From: JAOTVV01 sp041602035
GTDB lineage: Bacteria > Gemmatimonadota > Gemmatimonadetes > Gemmatimonadales > GWC2-71-9
Direction of reading: 5' to 3'
DNA length: 64,000 nucleotides
Assembly: GCA_041602035.1 (NCBI GenBank)
Contig: JBFIHA010000012.1
Coordinates: 8,628 to 72,627, forward strand
In this document: positions 54,859-63,544 of the stretch, one piece after another
How the letters are laid out: the number at the start of each line of letters is the position of its first letter
Numbering within the stretch: position 1 is the first letter of the stretch
Notes under the pieces: model-generated
What the model saw: only the letters and a program-made list of their open reading frames with translations
Databases searched by the model: none
Told to the model about the DNA's origin: nothing
Translations under genes and position numbers: made by a program

Positions 54859-55863
54859 CTATGTCGTTTGTGCTTCGATCACCCGCGCGCCGAGCGCACC
54901 TAGTCGCTCCGCGATGCGCTCCTGCATGGCATGCTCCACGAACACCCCGATGATCGCCCCGCCGGAGCCGGTGAGCTTCGCCGACGCGCCGAGCGCTCGC
55001 GCTGCCTCGACCAGGGCTAGATCGCGCTCGTCGATGCGCATGATGCGGCGGCGCAGGTCGAAGTTCTCGTTCATGAGCGGGGCGAAACGGTCGTGGCTCC
55101 CTTCGAGCAGCGCGTCCCTGCCCCGCGACGCCAGTTCGGCGATCCGGTCGAGCGTCTCGAGGACGTCCGCATCACCCCGTTCCCAACGAGAACGGAGATC
55201 GTTCAGGACCCGCCCCGATACCTTCGCCGGCTGCGTCCGATACGCCACGAACAGGGCTGGGAGAAGCCCCGCGTCGAGCGACTCGTAGAGACCGTGCCCG
55301 AGATCCTCCATCAGATGCCGCGAGAAGTCCATGTAGACGAGACCCTCATATACCTGTGCTACCCGGTCCTGTAACCCGGCGGTGATTCCCAACTCCTCGG
55401 TTTCGGCCGCCAGGATCAAATTCGGCTGCTCTTCCTTGTGAATGTCCACCTCGAAAAAAGCCAGCAGCGCGCGAAGGGCGGCCGTCACGATGGCGCTGGA
55501 GCCCGCGAGGCCAACCTGCCGTGGGATCGACGACCGATACCGTATGGTGAAGTTCTGGGCCGGGAGTACGAGGCCGTGTCGGTTGCAGTGCTCGTGGAGT
55601 GTCTTGATGGTTGCCTTCAGCAGTCGCGCGCCGCCGTAGTAGCCCTGGCAGGTCACGGACGCCGCTAGGTCCTCCACGCTCCGGAAGACATTGTCATCGG
55701 CGGTATCCGGCTCGATACGGAGTTCCGTCGACTCCTCGAGGGTGACCGTCGCGCTGAAGTTCCGCAGCGCCACGGAAAGCGTGCGGCCGAAGTAGCCATC
55801 GGAAGGATTGCCCAGCAGTCCCGCCCGTGCAAACGCATGATGCTCGACGACCCTTCCGCCCAC
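54859..55863 (-). CDS. Glucuronokinase-like GHMP kinase
   Basis: 334 residues with the GHMP fold: N-terminal FARAGLLGNPSDGYFGRT, ATP motif VGLAGSSAIVTAAL (118-124 core) and C-terminal TGSGGAIIGVF. The GNPSDGYFGRT start, YYGGARLL, RNFTI-type strand and ITAGLQDRVAQVYEGLVYMDFS segments closely resemble plant glucuronokinase, which phosphorylates glucuronate at C1. Closest alternative: another sugar-1-kinase such as a galacturono- or heptose kinase. GTG start one base after the preceding stop. Confidence 0.82.
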   Translation of the reverse strand: MGGRVVEHHAFARAGLLGNPSDGYFGRTLSVALRNFSATVTLEESTELRIEPDTADDNVFRSVEDLAASVTCQGYYGGARLLKATIKTLHEHCNRHGLVLPAQNFTIRYRSSIPRQVGLAGSSAIVTAALRALLAFFEVDIHKEEQPNLILAAETEELGITAGLQDRVAQVYEGLVYMDFSRHLMEDLGHGLYESLDAGLLPALFVAYRTQPAKVSGRVLNDLRSRWERGDADVLETLDRIAELASRGRDALLEGSHDRFAPLMNENFDLRRRIMRIDERDLALVEAARALGASAKLTGSGGAIIGVFVEHAMQERIAERLGALGARVIEAQTT

Positions 55864-55864
55864 C

Positions 55865-56734
55865 CTATCGCTCCGGAATGCCCAGTCCGTTCAGGACGCC
55901 GCGCATGTACGCAAATGACTGGAGCATGCCCGGCAGCGGATGCTCCGCGTCGATCTCGTACTCCAGGTTGACGCATCCCGCGTAGTCCATCGCGACCAGT
56001 TGTTTGAAGATCGCCGGTATCGGCATCGCCCCTTCGCCGACGATGCACTGGCTGTCGCGCACCAGCAGGTCCTTCAGGTCCTTGGCGTGAATATCCAGCA
56101 CCCGATCGCCGGCCTCGGCCAGGGCGTCCACGATGTCGACCCCGGTGCGGGTGGTGTGGCCGAGGTCCACGCACAGGCCCACGCGAGGATCCATATCCCG
56201 GATGAGGGGCAGCGCGTCGCTGGGGCCAGGAAAGTACGGATCTTCCGGTCCGTGATTGTGAATTGCGACCTTGATGTCGTATTCGCGCACGAACCGCTCG
56301 ATGCGCGGCAGCGTGGTCGGCGTGGGTGCGATGACCATGATCGGCATGCCGGCGGTCTTCGCGTACTCGAAGCAGTTCCGTATGTCGGCGTCATCGTCCT
56401 GCTGCAGCGTGATGAGACCGCCACCGACAATCGTGAGCCCCGCGTCTTCGAACTCCTTCCGGCCGCGCGCCAGCTCCTCCGGTGCGCTCTCGTACGGCAG
56501 GTGAAACGACTTGATGCTTACGTACGTTGAGCGGAGCGCCTGGATGGCCGCGATCGCGTCGGCGCGACCCAGCTCGCGGAGCGAGTAACTCGCTACCCCC
56601 AGCTTGATGCCGTTGGCGACAGCCGCTCGTCCGCGCTCAGGGCGTCCCAACGCGGGCAGGGGAAAGGTGAGCCCCACGGCGCCGACCGCGGCGGCCTTCA
56701 GGAGATCTCTCCTGCTCTCGTCATAGTCGGTCAT
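55865..56734 (-). CDS. Tat-exported sugar phosphate isomerase/epimerase (TIM barrel)
   Basis: 289 residues: twin-arginine-type signal (ESRRDLLKAAAVGAVGLTF) and an AP-endonuclease-2-type TIM barrel (LGVASYSLRELG; IHNHGPED; GLCVDLGHTTRTG; LDIHAKDL; NLEYEID) with metal-ligand His, Asp and Glu positions. Related to inosose dehydratase/xylose-isomerase-like enzymes but substrate unknown. The ATG lies one base after the stop of the upstream oxidoreductase. Confidence 0.85.
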   Translation of the reverse strand: MTDYDESRRDLLKAAAVGAVGLTFPLPALGRPERGRAAVANGIKLGVASYSLRELGRADAIAAIQALRSTYVSIKSFHLPYESAPEELARGRKEFEDAGLTIVGGGLITLQQDDDADIRNCFEYAKTAGMPIMVIAPTPTTLPRIERFVREYDIKVAIHNHGPEDPYFPGPSDALPLIRDMDPRVGLCVDLGHTTRTGVDIVDALAEAGDRVLDIHAKDLKDLLVRDSQCIVGEGAMPIPAIFKQLVAMDYAGCVNLEYEIDAEHPLPGMLQSFAYMRGVLNGLGIPER

Positions 56735-56735
56735 G

Positions 56736-58061
56736 TCACACCTTGGGCTCCCAGCCCGGCTCGTATTCCCGGCTCCACAGCGCCATCGCTTCCGCGTTGC
56801 CCACGATCCGCCCGGTCTGCGAATCACACTGCAGCGCACCGCTCGTGCGCTGCGCGATGTTGCCAAGGTGGCACAGGAGCTGGCTCTTGTGCCCCTCGTC
56901 GATGGGGGCCGTCGGGGTCGCCTCGCCCCGGATCGCGCCCAGGAAGTTCACGATGTGCAGGTCCGTGAGACTGCCGCCGCCACGCGTGTCGAGTGCGTCG
57001 ACGGTCTCGCCGCGGACGCGGCGCGCGACTTCATTGTTGTCGAGATCGTAGATGACGTATCCCGACCGATCGAGGATGGCGGTCCCCGCCGTCCCGTGGA
57101 TCGAGGCGCCACGGCCACGGCCCTCGATGGGACGCCCGTTACAGCTCCGTCCCTCCCAGGTGATGGTGGCGCCACCCTCGAACTCGAACGACGCAATCTG
57201 CGTGTCGGGACATTCCCAGTCATCGTCGAAGTGGTAGCGCCCTCCGGCGGACGTGACCTTGGACGGGAAGTCCACGCCGACCGCCCAGCGGCACACGTCG
57301 ATCTCGTGCGTACCGTTGTTGCAGATCTCGCCGGTGCCCCAACGCCAGAACCAGTGCCAGTTATAGTGCACCACGTTGTCACGGAACGGGATTCGCGGCG
57401 CCGGTCCCTGCCACAGCTCGTAATCCAGCCATGCGGGAACCTCGGCCGACACACCCCGACCGATGCTGCCGCGCGTGTTCCCATACCAGGCGCGCGCAAA
57501 ATAGGGCTTGCCAATCACGCCGTCCCGAATCCGTCGGATGGCGTCCATAGATTCCGGGGAGGAGCGCTGCTGGTTGCCCATCTGCACGACTCGGCCGTGG
57601 TACCGCTGCGCCTCGACGAGCAGCTCTCCCTCACGCGGGTTGTGGCCACAGGGTTTCTCGACGTACACGTGCTTGCCGGCCTGGAGGGCGAGAAGCGTTG
57701 CCGGCGCGTGCCAGTGGTCCGGGGCCGCGATGACGAGCGCGTTGAGCGACGGATCGTCCAGCGCGCGCCGAAAGTCGGTCACGCCTTCGGGACGGCGGTC
57801 CTGGAATTGCGCCACGTCAGCCACCGTTTTCTCCACCGCACGCCCGTCTACATCGCAGATGTACTGCACGTGTGCCCCCGCGCGCGCGAATGCCGTCGCC
57901 AGCTCGTTGCCCCGGCTGTTCACCCCCATCACCGCCGCGACGATCCGGTCGCTCTGCTGTACGGAAGCGCGCAGCGGCGAGAATCCGCCCAACGCGGTCA
58001 AGCCGAGGGCGGCTGTGCCGGTCTCCACAACGAAGCGCCGGCGGTCAATGGTGTCGGTCAT
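56736..58061 (-). CDS. Tat-exported Gfo/Idh/MocA oxidoreductase
   Basis: 441 residues: Tat signal (DRRRFVVETGTAALGLTAL), Rossmann domain (AAVMGVNSRGNELATAFARAGAHVQYICDVD; LVIAAPDHWHAPATLLALQAGKHVYVEKP) with the family EKP motif, and a C-terminal substrate domain (NWHWFWRWGTGEICNNGTHEIDVCRW). NAD(P)-dependent sugar dehydrogenation, here outside the cytoplasm, as in Zymomonas GFOR with tightly bound cofactor. ATG overlaps the DUF1080 stop (ATGA). Confidence 0.9.
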   Translation of the reverse strand: MTDTIDRRRFVVETGTAALGLTALGGFSPLRASVQQSDRIVAAVMGVNSRGNELATAFARAGAHVQYICDVDGRAVEKTVADVAQFQDRRPEGVTDFRRALDDPSLNALVIAAPDHWHAPATLLALQAGKHVYVEKPCGHNPREGELLVEAQRYHGRVVQMGNQQRSSPESMDAIRRIRDGVIGKPYFARAWYGNTRGSIGRGVSAEVPAWLDYELWQGPAPRIPFRDNVVHYNWHWFWRWGTGEICNNGTHEIDVCRWAVGVDFPSKVTSAGGRYHFDDDWECPDTQIASFEFEGGATITWEGRSCNGRPIEGRGRGASIHGTAGTAILDRSGYVIYDLDNNEVARRVRGETVDALDTRGGGSLTDLHIVNFLGAIRGEATPTAPIDEGHKSQLLCHLGNIAQRTSGALQCDSQTGRIVGNAEAMALWSREYEPGWEPKV

Positions 58062-58807
58062 GGTGTCATCTCCCGAATCCTGATGTTGCGGAACCAGACG
58101 TCGTCGCCGTGATCCTGCAGCACGATGTGGCCGCTCCGCTGCTCGGCGAACCCTTCGATGGATCGGTACTTGCTGACGGCGAAGGCGGAGTCGAACGCCG
58201 CAGTCCCGAGCTGGAATTCCACGACTTTGACCCCGTTGAGCCAATGCTCGCCATGGCCCTCGTTGAACACGATTCGGGTCTCGTTGAACGAGCCCACGGA
58301 ACGCAGCGCTTTGGTCGGGCCGGGCGGCAGCAGGTCGTACAGCGCGCCCGCCGTACGATTGGGACCGTTCTGCGCGTCGGGGTGCAGCGCGTCGTCCAAG
58401 ATCTGATACTCGAAGCCGAGTGCGGCGTGAACGGGTGGCGAGCCGGTGGACATCGCCTCCGAGACGTTGTACTTGACTCCGCTGTTGCCCCCGGGGCTGA
58501 CCTTCCACTCGAGCGTCAACTCGAAGTTGCGGTAGGTGCCCACGGTCATGAGGTCACCGCCCTCGAGCGGCTGACCGTCGGGCGCGGTCGGCACAGCCCC
58601 GCTGGCCACCTTGCGAATGGCGCCGTCTTCGATGATCCAGTGTCCCGCAGGCACGGAGTCCAGACCGACGCCCCGCCACCCGGTGAACGACTCCCCATTG
58701 AACAGTGCAACCCACTCGGCGGGCCCGGCCGGCCGCTCCTGAGCGCGGCATGCCACGATTGCCAGCACCAACACCAGCATCGAACGCTCGATCTTCACCG
58801 TGCTCAC
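58058..58807 (-). CDS. DUF1080 (3-keto-disaccharide hydrolase-like) lipoprotein
   Basis: 249 residues with lipobox LAIVAC and a concanavalin-like DUF1080 domain: WVALFNGESFTGWRGVG, HWIIEDGAIRK, GGDLMTVGTYRNFELTLEWKVSPGGNSGVKYNV and DDVWFRNIRIREM. Characterised relatives cleave 3-keto-glycosides formed by oxidoreductases. The GTG at 58807 overlaps the upstream gene stop (GTGA). Confidence 0.88.
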   Translation of the reverse strand: MSTVKIERSMLVLVLAIVACRAQERPAGPAEWVALFNGESFTGWRGVGLDSVPAGHWIIEDGAIRKVASGAVPTAPDGQPLEGGDLMTVGTYRNFELTLEWKVSPGGNSGVKYNVSEAMSTGSPPVHAALGFEYQILDDALHPDAQNGPNRTAGALYDLLPPGPTKALRSVGSFNETRIVFNEGHGEHWLNGVKVVEFQLGTAAFDSAFAVSKYRSIEGFAEQRSGHIVLQDHGDDVWFRNIRIREMTP

Positions 58808-60048
58808 TCCTTGCTTCCGAGGTGATCGGCGAACTCCACGTATCGCGCGCCTCTGATCGCTTCGTTGCCCAGCGCCACGGCCACGGCAGAGTTCCACCCC
58901 ACTTGCTCGTCCGCGACGGGACGCGTGCCACTGCGCACGCTCTGGACGAACGACGCCACGGCGAGGAAGTTCGGATTGCCTGCCTCGTGCTCCGGGATCA
59001 CGATTGGCAGGCCCGGCCCGCGATACGGCATGTCCCCACTCGTACTCAGCGTGGCACTCGTATGGACACCCCGCTCGATCAACGCCTGCGGCACCGCCGA
59101 GTTGGCGCGTGCCGGTTCGTAGTAGAAGGCTCCGTCTTCCAAGGTCAGTTTCACCGAGCCGCCCGTGCCGTAGACGTTGACCTGGTAGCCCACGTTGTGG
59201 TTCCCGATGATCGAGCTGAAGACGTGGGTGCCACCGCTGGGATAGGTGAACACCGCCTGCACGTTATCGAACGTTTCTCGTCCGTCATGATAAAACGTGA
59301 TCGCACCCGTACCGATCACGCTCGTCGGTATCTCCTGGAAAATCCAGTTCGCGATGTCGATCTGGTGTGAGCCCAGTTCGGCGAGCAGCCCGCCCGAGTA
59401 TTCCTTATAGAGTCTCCAGTTGATCAGTCGCTCGAGGGACGGATCGGGAACCGGTCGCCGCCAGTTGTAGTTGCGGTGCCAGTAGCCGTAGACGTGCGTC
59501 ACGCGTCCGATCTCGCCGCCCCGGATCCGCTCGATCGCCTCGCGATACCATGGGGCGTAGCGGTATTGGAGGCCAGTCTGGAACTGGCCCCCGCTCTCTT
59601 GCGCCGCCCGGACGATGGCGTTGCAGTCCGCCACGGTGTGCCCCATCGCCTTTTCCCCATAGACGTGCAGGCCATGCTCCAGCGCCCCGACCATGTGCTC
59701 GCGGTGAAAGCTCAACGGTGACGCGACGATCACCGCATCCAGCTCGCGCTCGGCATCCAGCATGCGCCGGTAGTCGCGATACACCGCTGTCTCCTCGCCC
59801 GTGATCTCCCGACCTTCCGCAAACCGCGGCTCGTACACGTCGCACAACGCCGCGATCCGCACGTCGGGGAGGCGCAGAAACAGCTGCATCAGATACTGCC
59901 CCCGACTTCCCACCCCGATGACGCCGACGTTGAGCTCGTCCGACGGTGCACCGCTCCGGGTCGTGAGGGTTTCGGCGAGCGCGTCGATGCCGATCAGGGA
60001 GCTGCCGGCGGCGGCCGCGGACGCGGCAACGAACGTTCTTCGCTTCAT
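58804..60048 (-). CDS. Exported Gfo/Idh/MocA oxidoreductase
   Basis: 414 residues: Tat-like signal (KRRTFVAASAAAAGSSLIG), Rossmann domain (LNVGVIGVGSRGQYLMQLFLRLPDVRIAALCDV) and C-terminal domain (GGLLAELGSHQIDIANWIF). The usual EKP motif reads EKA (LHVYGEKAMGH). Likely NAD(P)-dependent sugar oxidation in the periplasm. Its gene opens the sugar-acid operon, 33 nt after apbE. Confidence 0.88.
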   Translation of the reverse strand: MKRRTFVAASAAAAGSSLIGIDALAETLTTRSGAPSDELNVGVIGVGSRGQYLMQLFLRLPDVRIAALCDVYEPRFAEGREITGEETAVYRDYRRMLDAERELDAVIVASPLSFHREHMVGALEHGLHVYGEKAMGHTVADCNAIVRAAQESGGQFQTGLQYRYAPWYREAIERIRGGEIGRVTHVYGYWHRNYNWRRPVPDPSLERLINWRLYKEYSGGLLAELGSHQIDIANWIFQEIPTSVIGTGAITFYHDGRETFDNVQAVFTYPSGGTHVFSSIIGNHNVGYQVNVYGTGGSVKLTLEDGAFYYEPARANSAVPQALIERGVHTSATLSTSGDMPYRGPGLPIVIPEHEAGNPNFLAVASFVQSVRSGTRPVADEQVGWNSAVAVALGNEAIRGARYVEFADHLGSKE

Positions 60049-60081
60049 CGTTTAACCTCCCTGTCCTCCGATAAACGCCGG

Positions 60082-61113
60082 TCACCTGCGCCACGGCGCG
60101 AGGGGCTCGGCCCACGCGAGGGCGACGGGATCGCGGTGGTCGTGGTCGGTCACGAGAAGTGCCGCGACCTCGGGATACTGCTCGACGAGACGGGCGGCCC
60201 GTTCCGGGCCCAGCACGAACAAGGCGGTCGACAGCACATCGCCCTGCTCCGCCGTCCGGGCCGTCACGGTGACCCGCAGCGTGCCGGTCGCGGGCTCGCC
60301 GGTTCGCGGGTCGATGATGTGACTGTAGCGCCTGCCGTCCAGCTCGAAGAACTTCTGCGCGTTCCCCGACGTGGAGAGCGAGCGATCGCGCAACCACACG
60401 GTCGAGAGCGCTCGATCCGGATCGCGCGGGTCCGGGATGACGACCCGCCATCCCTCCGCGTCCGGCGGCGCGCCGATCGCGTAGTAGCTGCTCTGTCCGG
60501 CGCCGAGCAGTGCCGCGGTGACGCCGTGTCGCCGCAGGATCAGGGCGGCGCGGTCGAGGGCGAATCCTTTGCCAATGCCGCCCAGCTCCAGCTCGATGCC
60601 CGGCGTGAGGAACCGTACGGTCCGCGTCGCGCGGTCCAGCGCCACTTGCCGCCAGCCGACCTTCGCGCGGGCCGTTGCCAGCTCGTCTGGGGATGGGTAA
60701 TGCCCATCGTTGCGGAAGAACCCCCAACTCCGCACCAGCGTCCCGACGGTGATGTCGAAGGCGCCGCCGGTGAGGCGGCTGTAGTCGAGTGCCCGCTCGA
60801 GGAGGCCAAACACCTCCGGATCGGTAACGACCGGCTCGCGCGCAGCGGTGCCGTTGATGCGTGAGATCTCGCTGGTTGGGCGGTACGTGCTCAAGGCCTC
60901 TTCCACACGATCGATCTCTTGGAAGGCAACCTCAAACAGCTCCGCGGCACGTGCGCGAGTCGACGCGTAGAGATAGATCGCGACCGTCGTTCCCATGGAG
61001 GAACGCGTTTCGTGGTACAAGGAGTCGGGGGAGGCGTGGCCCCGCGACGGAACGATCCCACCGATCAGGAGTGTGATCGACAGCACCAGGTAGCGAATCG
61101 AAGGGGCAGGCAC
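60082..61113 (-). CDS. apbE: FAD:protein FMN transferase
   Basis: 343 residues with signal peptide and the ApbE fold: SSMGTTVAIYLY, GGAFDITVGTLVRSWGFF, ELGGIGKGFALDRAALIL and the metal-site HIIDPRTGEPATG. It attaches FMN covalently to Thr/Ser of exported redox proteins. A flavin-acceptor partner is not evident in the window. GTG start; no clear Shine-Dalgarno. Confidence 0.9.
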   Translation of the reverse strand: MPAPSIRYLVLSITLLIGGIVPSRGHASPDSLYHETRSSMGTTVAIYLYASTRARAAELFEVAFQEIDRVEEALSTYRPTSEISRINGTAAREPVVTDPEVFGLLERALDYSRLTGGAFDITVGTLVRSWGFFRNDGHYPSPDELATARAKVGWRQVALDRATRTVRFLTPGIELELGGIGKGFALDRAALILRRHGVTAALLGAGQSSYYAIGAPPDAEGWRVVIPDPRDPDRALSTVWLRDRSLSTSGNAQKFFELDGRRYSHIIDPRTGEPATGTLRVTVTARTAEQGDVLSTALFVLGPERAARLVEQYPEVAALLVTDHDHRDPVALAWAEPLAPWRR

Positions 61114-61172
61114 GTCGGAATATGCGGCTGGGCGGCGGTCGGAACAATGGAATAGGCGGATACGCGTTTCGA

Positions 61173-61212
61173 GGGTTAGACGGTTCGGCGGTTAAGCGGT
61201 TAGGCGGGTGGG
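61173..61212. repeat. Five tandem octamers, consensus CGGTTAGG
   Basis: GGGTTAGA (61173), CGGTTCGG (61181), CGGTTAAG (61189), CGGTTAGG (61197), CGGGTGGG (61205). It lies between the divergent apbE and alpha/beta-hydrolase genes, upstream of both. Confidence 0.8.
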
Positions 61213-61279
61213 CTCCCCCTCTGCCGCATTCGGTGTGAGCGGTTACCTTCGCATCCATCCCGTCACTCCCCAGGCGACC

Positions 61280-62131
61280 ATGACAACCACGTGGCGATTA
61301 CCCCTCTCGCTTGCAGCACTGTGCGCACTCCTGCTCTCCGGATGCACCGATCCCGTGCAGACGGTGTCGGGCACGACGTCCACCGGTCTCTTCTACGAGG
61401 CGAGCGGCAAGGGCGAGCCCGTGGTGTTGATCCACGGCTTCAGCCTCGACCGGCGTATGTGGGAACCGCAGATGCACGCCCTGCAGGACCAGTTTCGGGT
61501 GATCCGCTACGATCTGCGCGGACACGGCCGGTCTGCCGCGCCCACAGTGCCGTACACCGGCTTCGGCGATCTGCGCGTGCTACTCGACACGCTGGGGATC
61601 ACCCGTGCCACGCTGGTAGGCCTGTCGGCTGGTGCGGAACTCGCGATCAACTTTGCGATCGCGCACCCGGAGCGGGTGGCGCGCTTGGTGCTCGCCGCGC
61701 CCGGGCTCGGCGGCTACACGCCGCCGCCGATGCCGTGGTTCCAGCCCGTGGCGGACGCCCTCACCGCGGGCGACGTGGAGGGGGCGGCGCGCCGGTGGGC
61801 CGAAACACCGATCATGAGGCTGTACACCAACATCGCGGCAACCGACACGGTGACGTCGATGGTGATGGACAACGCGGGCCTGTGGACGTTCCGCCGCACG
61901 GAGCAGCCGCTCTCGCCCCCGGCCATCGGGCGCTTGGGAGAGATCACGTGTCCCGTCCTCGTGATCGTGGGAAATCGGGACCTGCCGCACATCCAGGACA
62001 TCGCGCGTGTTTTGGACGAACAAATTGCGGGCGCCACGCTCATGACGATTCCGGGCGCGGGACACCTCGTGAACCTCGACACGCCGGCCGCATTCAACGA
62101 AGCGGTATTGGCGTTCCTGCAAGGGCGCTAG
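61280..62131 (+). CDS. Alpha/beta-hydrolase lipoprotein
   Basis: 283 residues with lipobox LLSGC and a complete alpha/beta-hydrolase fold: LIHGFSLDRRMW (oxyanion loop), YDLRGHGRS, nucleophile elbow GLSAGAE (Ser116), acid in GNRDLPH and catalytic His in GAGHLVN. Probably an esterase or similar in the periplasm. Start at ATG 61280, where the signal peptide begins. Confidence 0.88.
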   Translation: MTTTWRLPLSLAALCALLLSGCTDPVQTVSGTTSTGLFYEASGKGEPVVLIHGFSLDRRMWEPQMHALQDQFRVIRYDLRGHGRSAAPTVPYTGFGDLRVLLDTLGITRATLVGLSAGAELAINFAIAHPERVARLVLAAPGLGGYTPPPMPWFQPVADALTAGDVEGAARRWAETPIMRLYTNIAATDTVTSMVMDNAGLWTFRRTEQPLSPPAIGRLGEITCPVLVIVGNRDLPHIQDIARVLDEQIAGATLMTIPGAGHLVNLDTPAAFNEAVLAFLQGR

Positions 62132-62176
62132 CCGGGACGCACACCCGTCTGCGGATGGCGCCGAGGAGGCCTGTCG

Positions 62177-62269
62177 ATGCGTGACATTCTCGCAGCCTAC
62201 TGGTGGCTGATCATGATTGCGCTGGGGGCGGTGGCGGCCATCGTCTACCGCCGTCGGCGCGGGGGGTGA
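62177..62269 (+). CDS. 30-residue single-helix microprotein (MRDILAAYWWLI type)
   Basis: GAGGAGG 7-8 nt before ATG, then 30 residues: MRDILAAYWWLIMIAL...YRRRRGG, a single hydrophobic helix with a basic C-terminus. It is a clear paralogue of the microprotein at 29578: the first 12 residues are identical or conservatively replaced, and the DNA around both starts is nearly the same (TCGATGCGTGAC). Both follow a larger gene by under 50 nt. Confidence 0.7.
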   Translation: MRDILAAYWWLIMIALGAVAAIVYRRRRGG

Positions 62270-62581
62270 GCGCGGATCACGCGTTGCCCCCGATCCCTGC
62301 AACACAAGCTACGTCGTTACAGTGAAATAACTTAGCCCACCTGCACCGTGGGCAGTTGCTGCAGATACCCCTGGCCGCGGGCTATTGACGACCAGAACAG
62401 TCCGATTTAGCGTTGCGCCAACGCCTCCCGTTCTGGTGAGCCATGCGCGGCTGCTGTCGTGGGTTCGCCTTGCCGGTCGTCTCTCCCGCCTGCGCCGGCG
62501 CTCCCACGGTTATGCCTCTCCCAGCCGCGCATGCTATCGGCGCCTCCCGCTGGAAGTCGCGCCACCGCCCCGAGCACGACC
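62270..62581. other. Gene-free stretch, no confident feature
   Basis: I see no coding frame with conserved content. A locally AT-rich bit (GTTACAGTGAAATAAC, about 62316-62331) and a TTGACG at 62385 are the only promoter-like words, and neither has a good partner box. Confidence 0.5.
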
Positions 62582-63055
62582 ATGTTGTGTCCGCGCTGTA
62601 ACGCCGACCTTCGCGCCGCGCGGGTTCGGGGCCTCACGCTCGACTACTGTAATCCGTGCCACCTGGTGTGGTTCGATGGGCAGGAGCTCGAGGCCTACCT
62701 ACAGTTGCAGCGATCCGCAATTACGAGCTCCCCACCGCAACGGCCGCCGGGACCACCGCTGGCGATGGCCGCGACCTGCCCGGGCTGTGCCTCGCCGCAA
62801 CTGCAACCCGGCACGTGGCGCGACGTACCCTTGGCGCGCTGTGCCACATGTGGCGGCATGCTCATCGATGTCGGCGTGGTGGCCGCCGTGCGCGAGAAAT
62901 GGACTGCGCATCGTGAGGCCGAAACGCGCCGACACGCGACCGAGAACGACGCGAGGGAGCGGAGGTGGTCCGGCGATTGGCTGGATGACATGTTTTTTGA
63001 TTTTGGCCATGACATCCTCGACTCCCTGATCAGTGGCCTGCTCGACTTCGATTGA
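62582..63055 (+). CDS. Double zinc-ribbon (zf-TFIIB-like) protein
   Basis: 157 residues with two TFIIB-type zinc ribbons: CPRC...YCNPCHLVWFDGQEL near the N-terminus and CPGC...CATCGGMLIDVG near residue 65-100. The remainder is a charged helix and an acidic, aromatic C-terminal tail (DDMFFDFGHDILDSL). Cytoplasmic; role unknown. ATG at 62582 chosen because the first ribbon begins there. Confidence 0.8.
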   Translation: MLCPRCNADLRAARVRGLTLDYCNPCHLVWFDGQELEAYLQLQRSAITSSPPQRPPGPPLAMAATCPGCASPQLQPGTWRDVPLARCATCGGMLIDVGVVAAVREKWTAHREAETRRHATENDARERRWSGDWLDDMFFDFGHDILDSLISGLLDFD

Positions 63056-63156
63056 CCGAACATGACGCATCCCCGCGTTGTCCTGGCGTGGGACGCTCCA
63101 CAACGAGACAACGTCCAATGACGAACACCTGGTTCGTCTCACATCACGGAGGTTCC

Positions 63157-63510
63157 ATGGGGCGACTGTGCCGATGTTTCATGCTCGCAGCGTGTGTCTC
63201 AATGGTGGCGTGCGGCGATTCCGGGCCGCAGACCGGTGTGCTCACCGTCGGGAACAGTACGTTCGGCGCGAACCTGGATGCTGACGGCTACGTGGTGACC
63301 ATCAATGGCGGCGACGCCAAGCGCATCGCCCTCAACGTCGGGGACGAGTGGACGCTGGCGGTCGGGGTCCATTCCGTGGCGCTGGCGGACATCCAGGCGA
63401 ACTGCGCGACCGACGAGGCGAACGGTGCGTCGACGGGCCCGAATCCCCAACAGGCCACGATTTCAGCGGGCAGCAGGATTTCTGCTTGGTTCGCGGTCGT
63501 CTGCAACTGA
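63157..63510 (+). CDS. Small hypothetical lipoprotein
   Basis: 117 residues with lipobox SMVAC and a single beta-rich domain (VLTVGNSTFGANLDADGYVVTINGGDAKRIALNVGDEWTLAVGVHSVAL) that looks like a PEGA/carboxypeptidase-like strand repeat, ending in a Cys pair (ANCATD; AVVCN). ACGGAGG 4-5 nt upstream supports the ATG at 63157. Confidence 0.7.
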   Translation: MGRLCRCFMLAACVSMVACGDSGPQTGVLTVGNSTFGANLDADGYVVTINGGDAKRIALNVGDEWTLAVGVHSVALADIQANCATDEANGASTGPNPQQATISAGSRISAWFAVVCN

Positions 63511-63544
63511 CTCGTCCGGCATTTCTTCTCGTGGAGGTATGCCC

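Noticed and set aside
55865..60048. Inositol catabolism operon (IolE/IolG-like enzymes)
   Set aside because: The isomerase and dehydrogenases belong to the same superfamilies, but all carry export signals and no IolB, IolC or IolD is present.
62270..62581. Promoter or small RNA in the gap before the zinc-ribbon gene
   Set aside because: Only isolated promoter-like words occur; no paired -35/-10 and no terminator-ended transcript could be defined.
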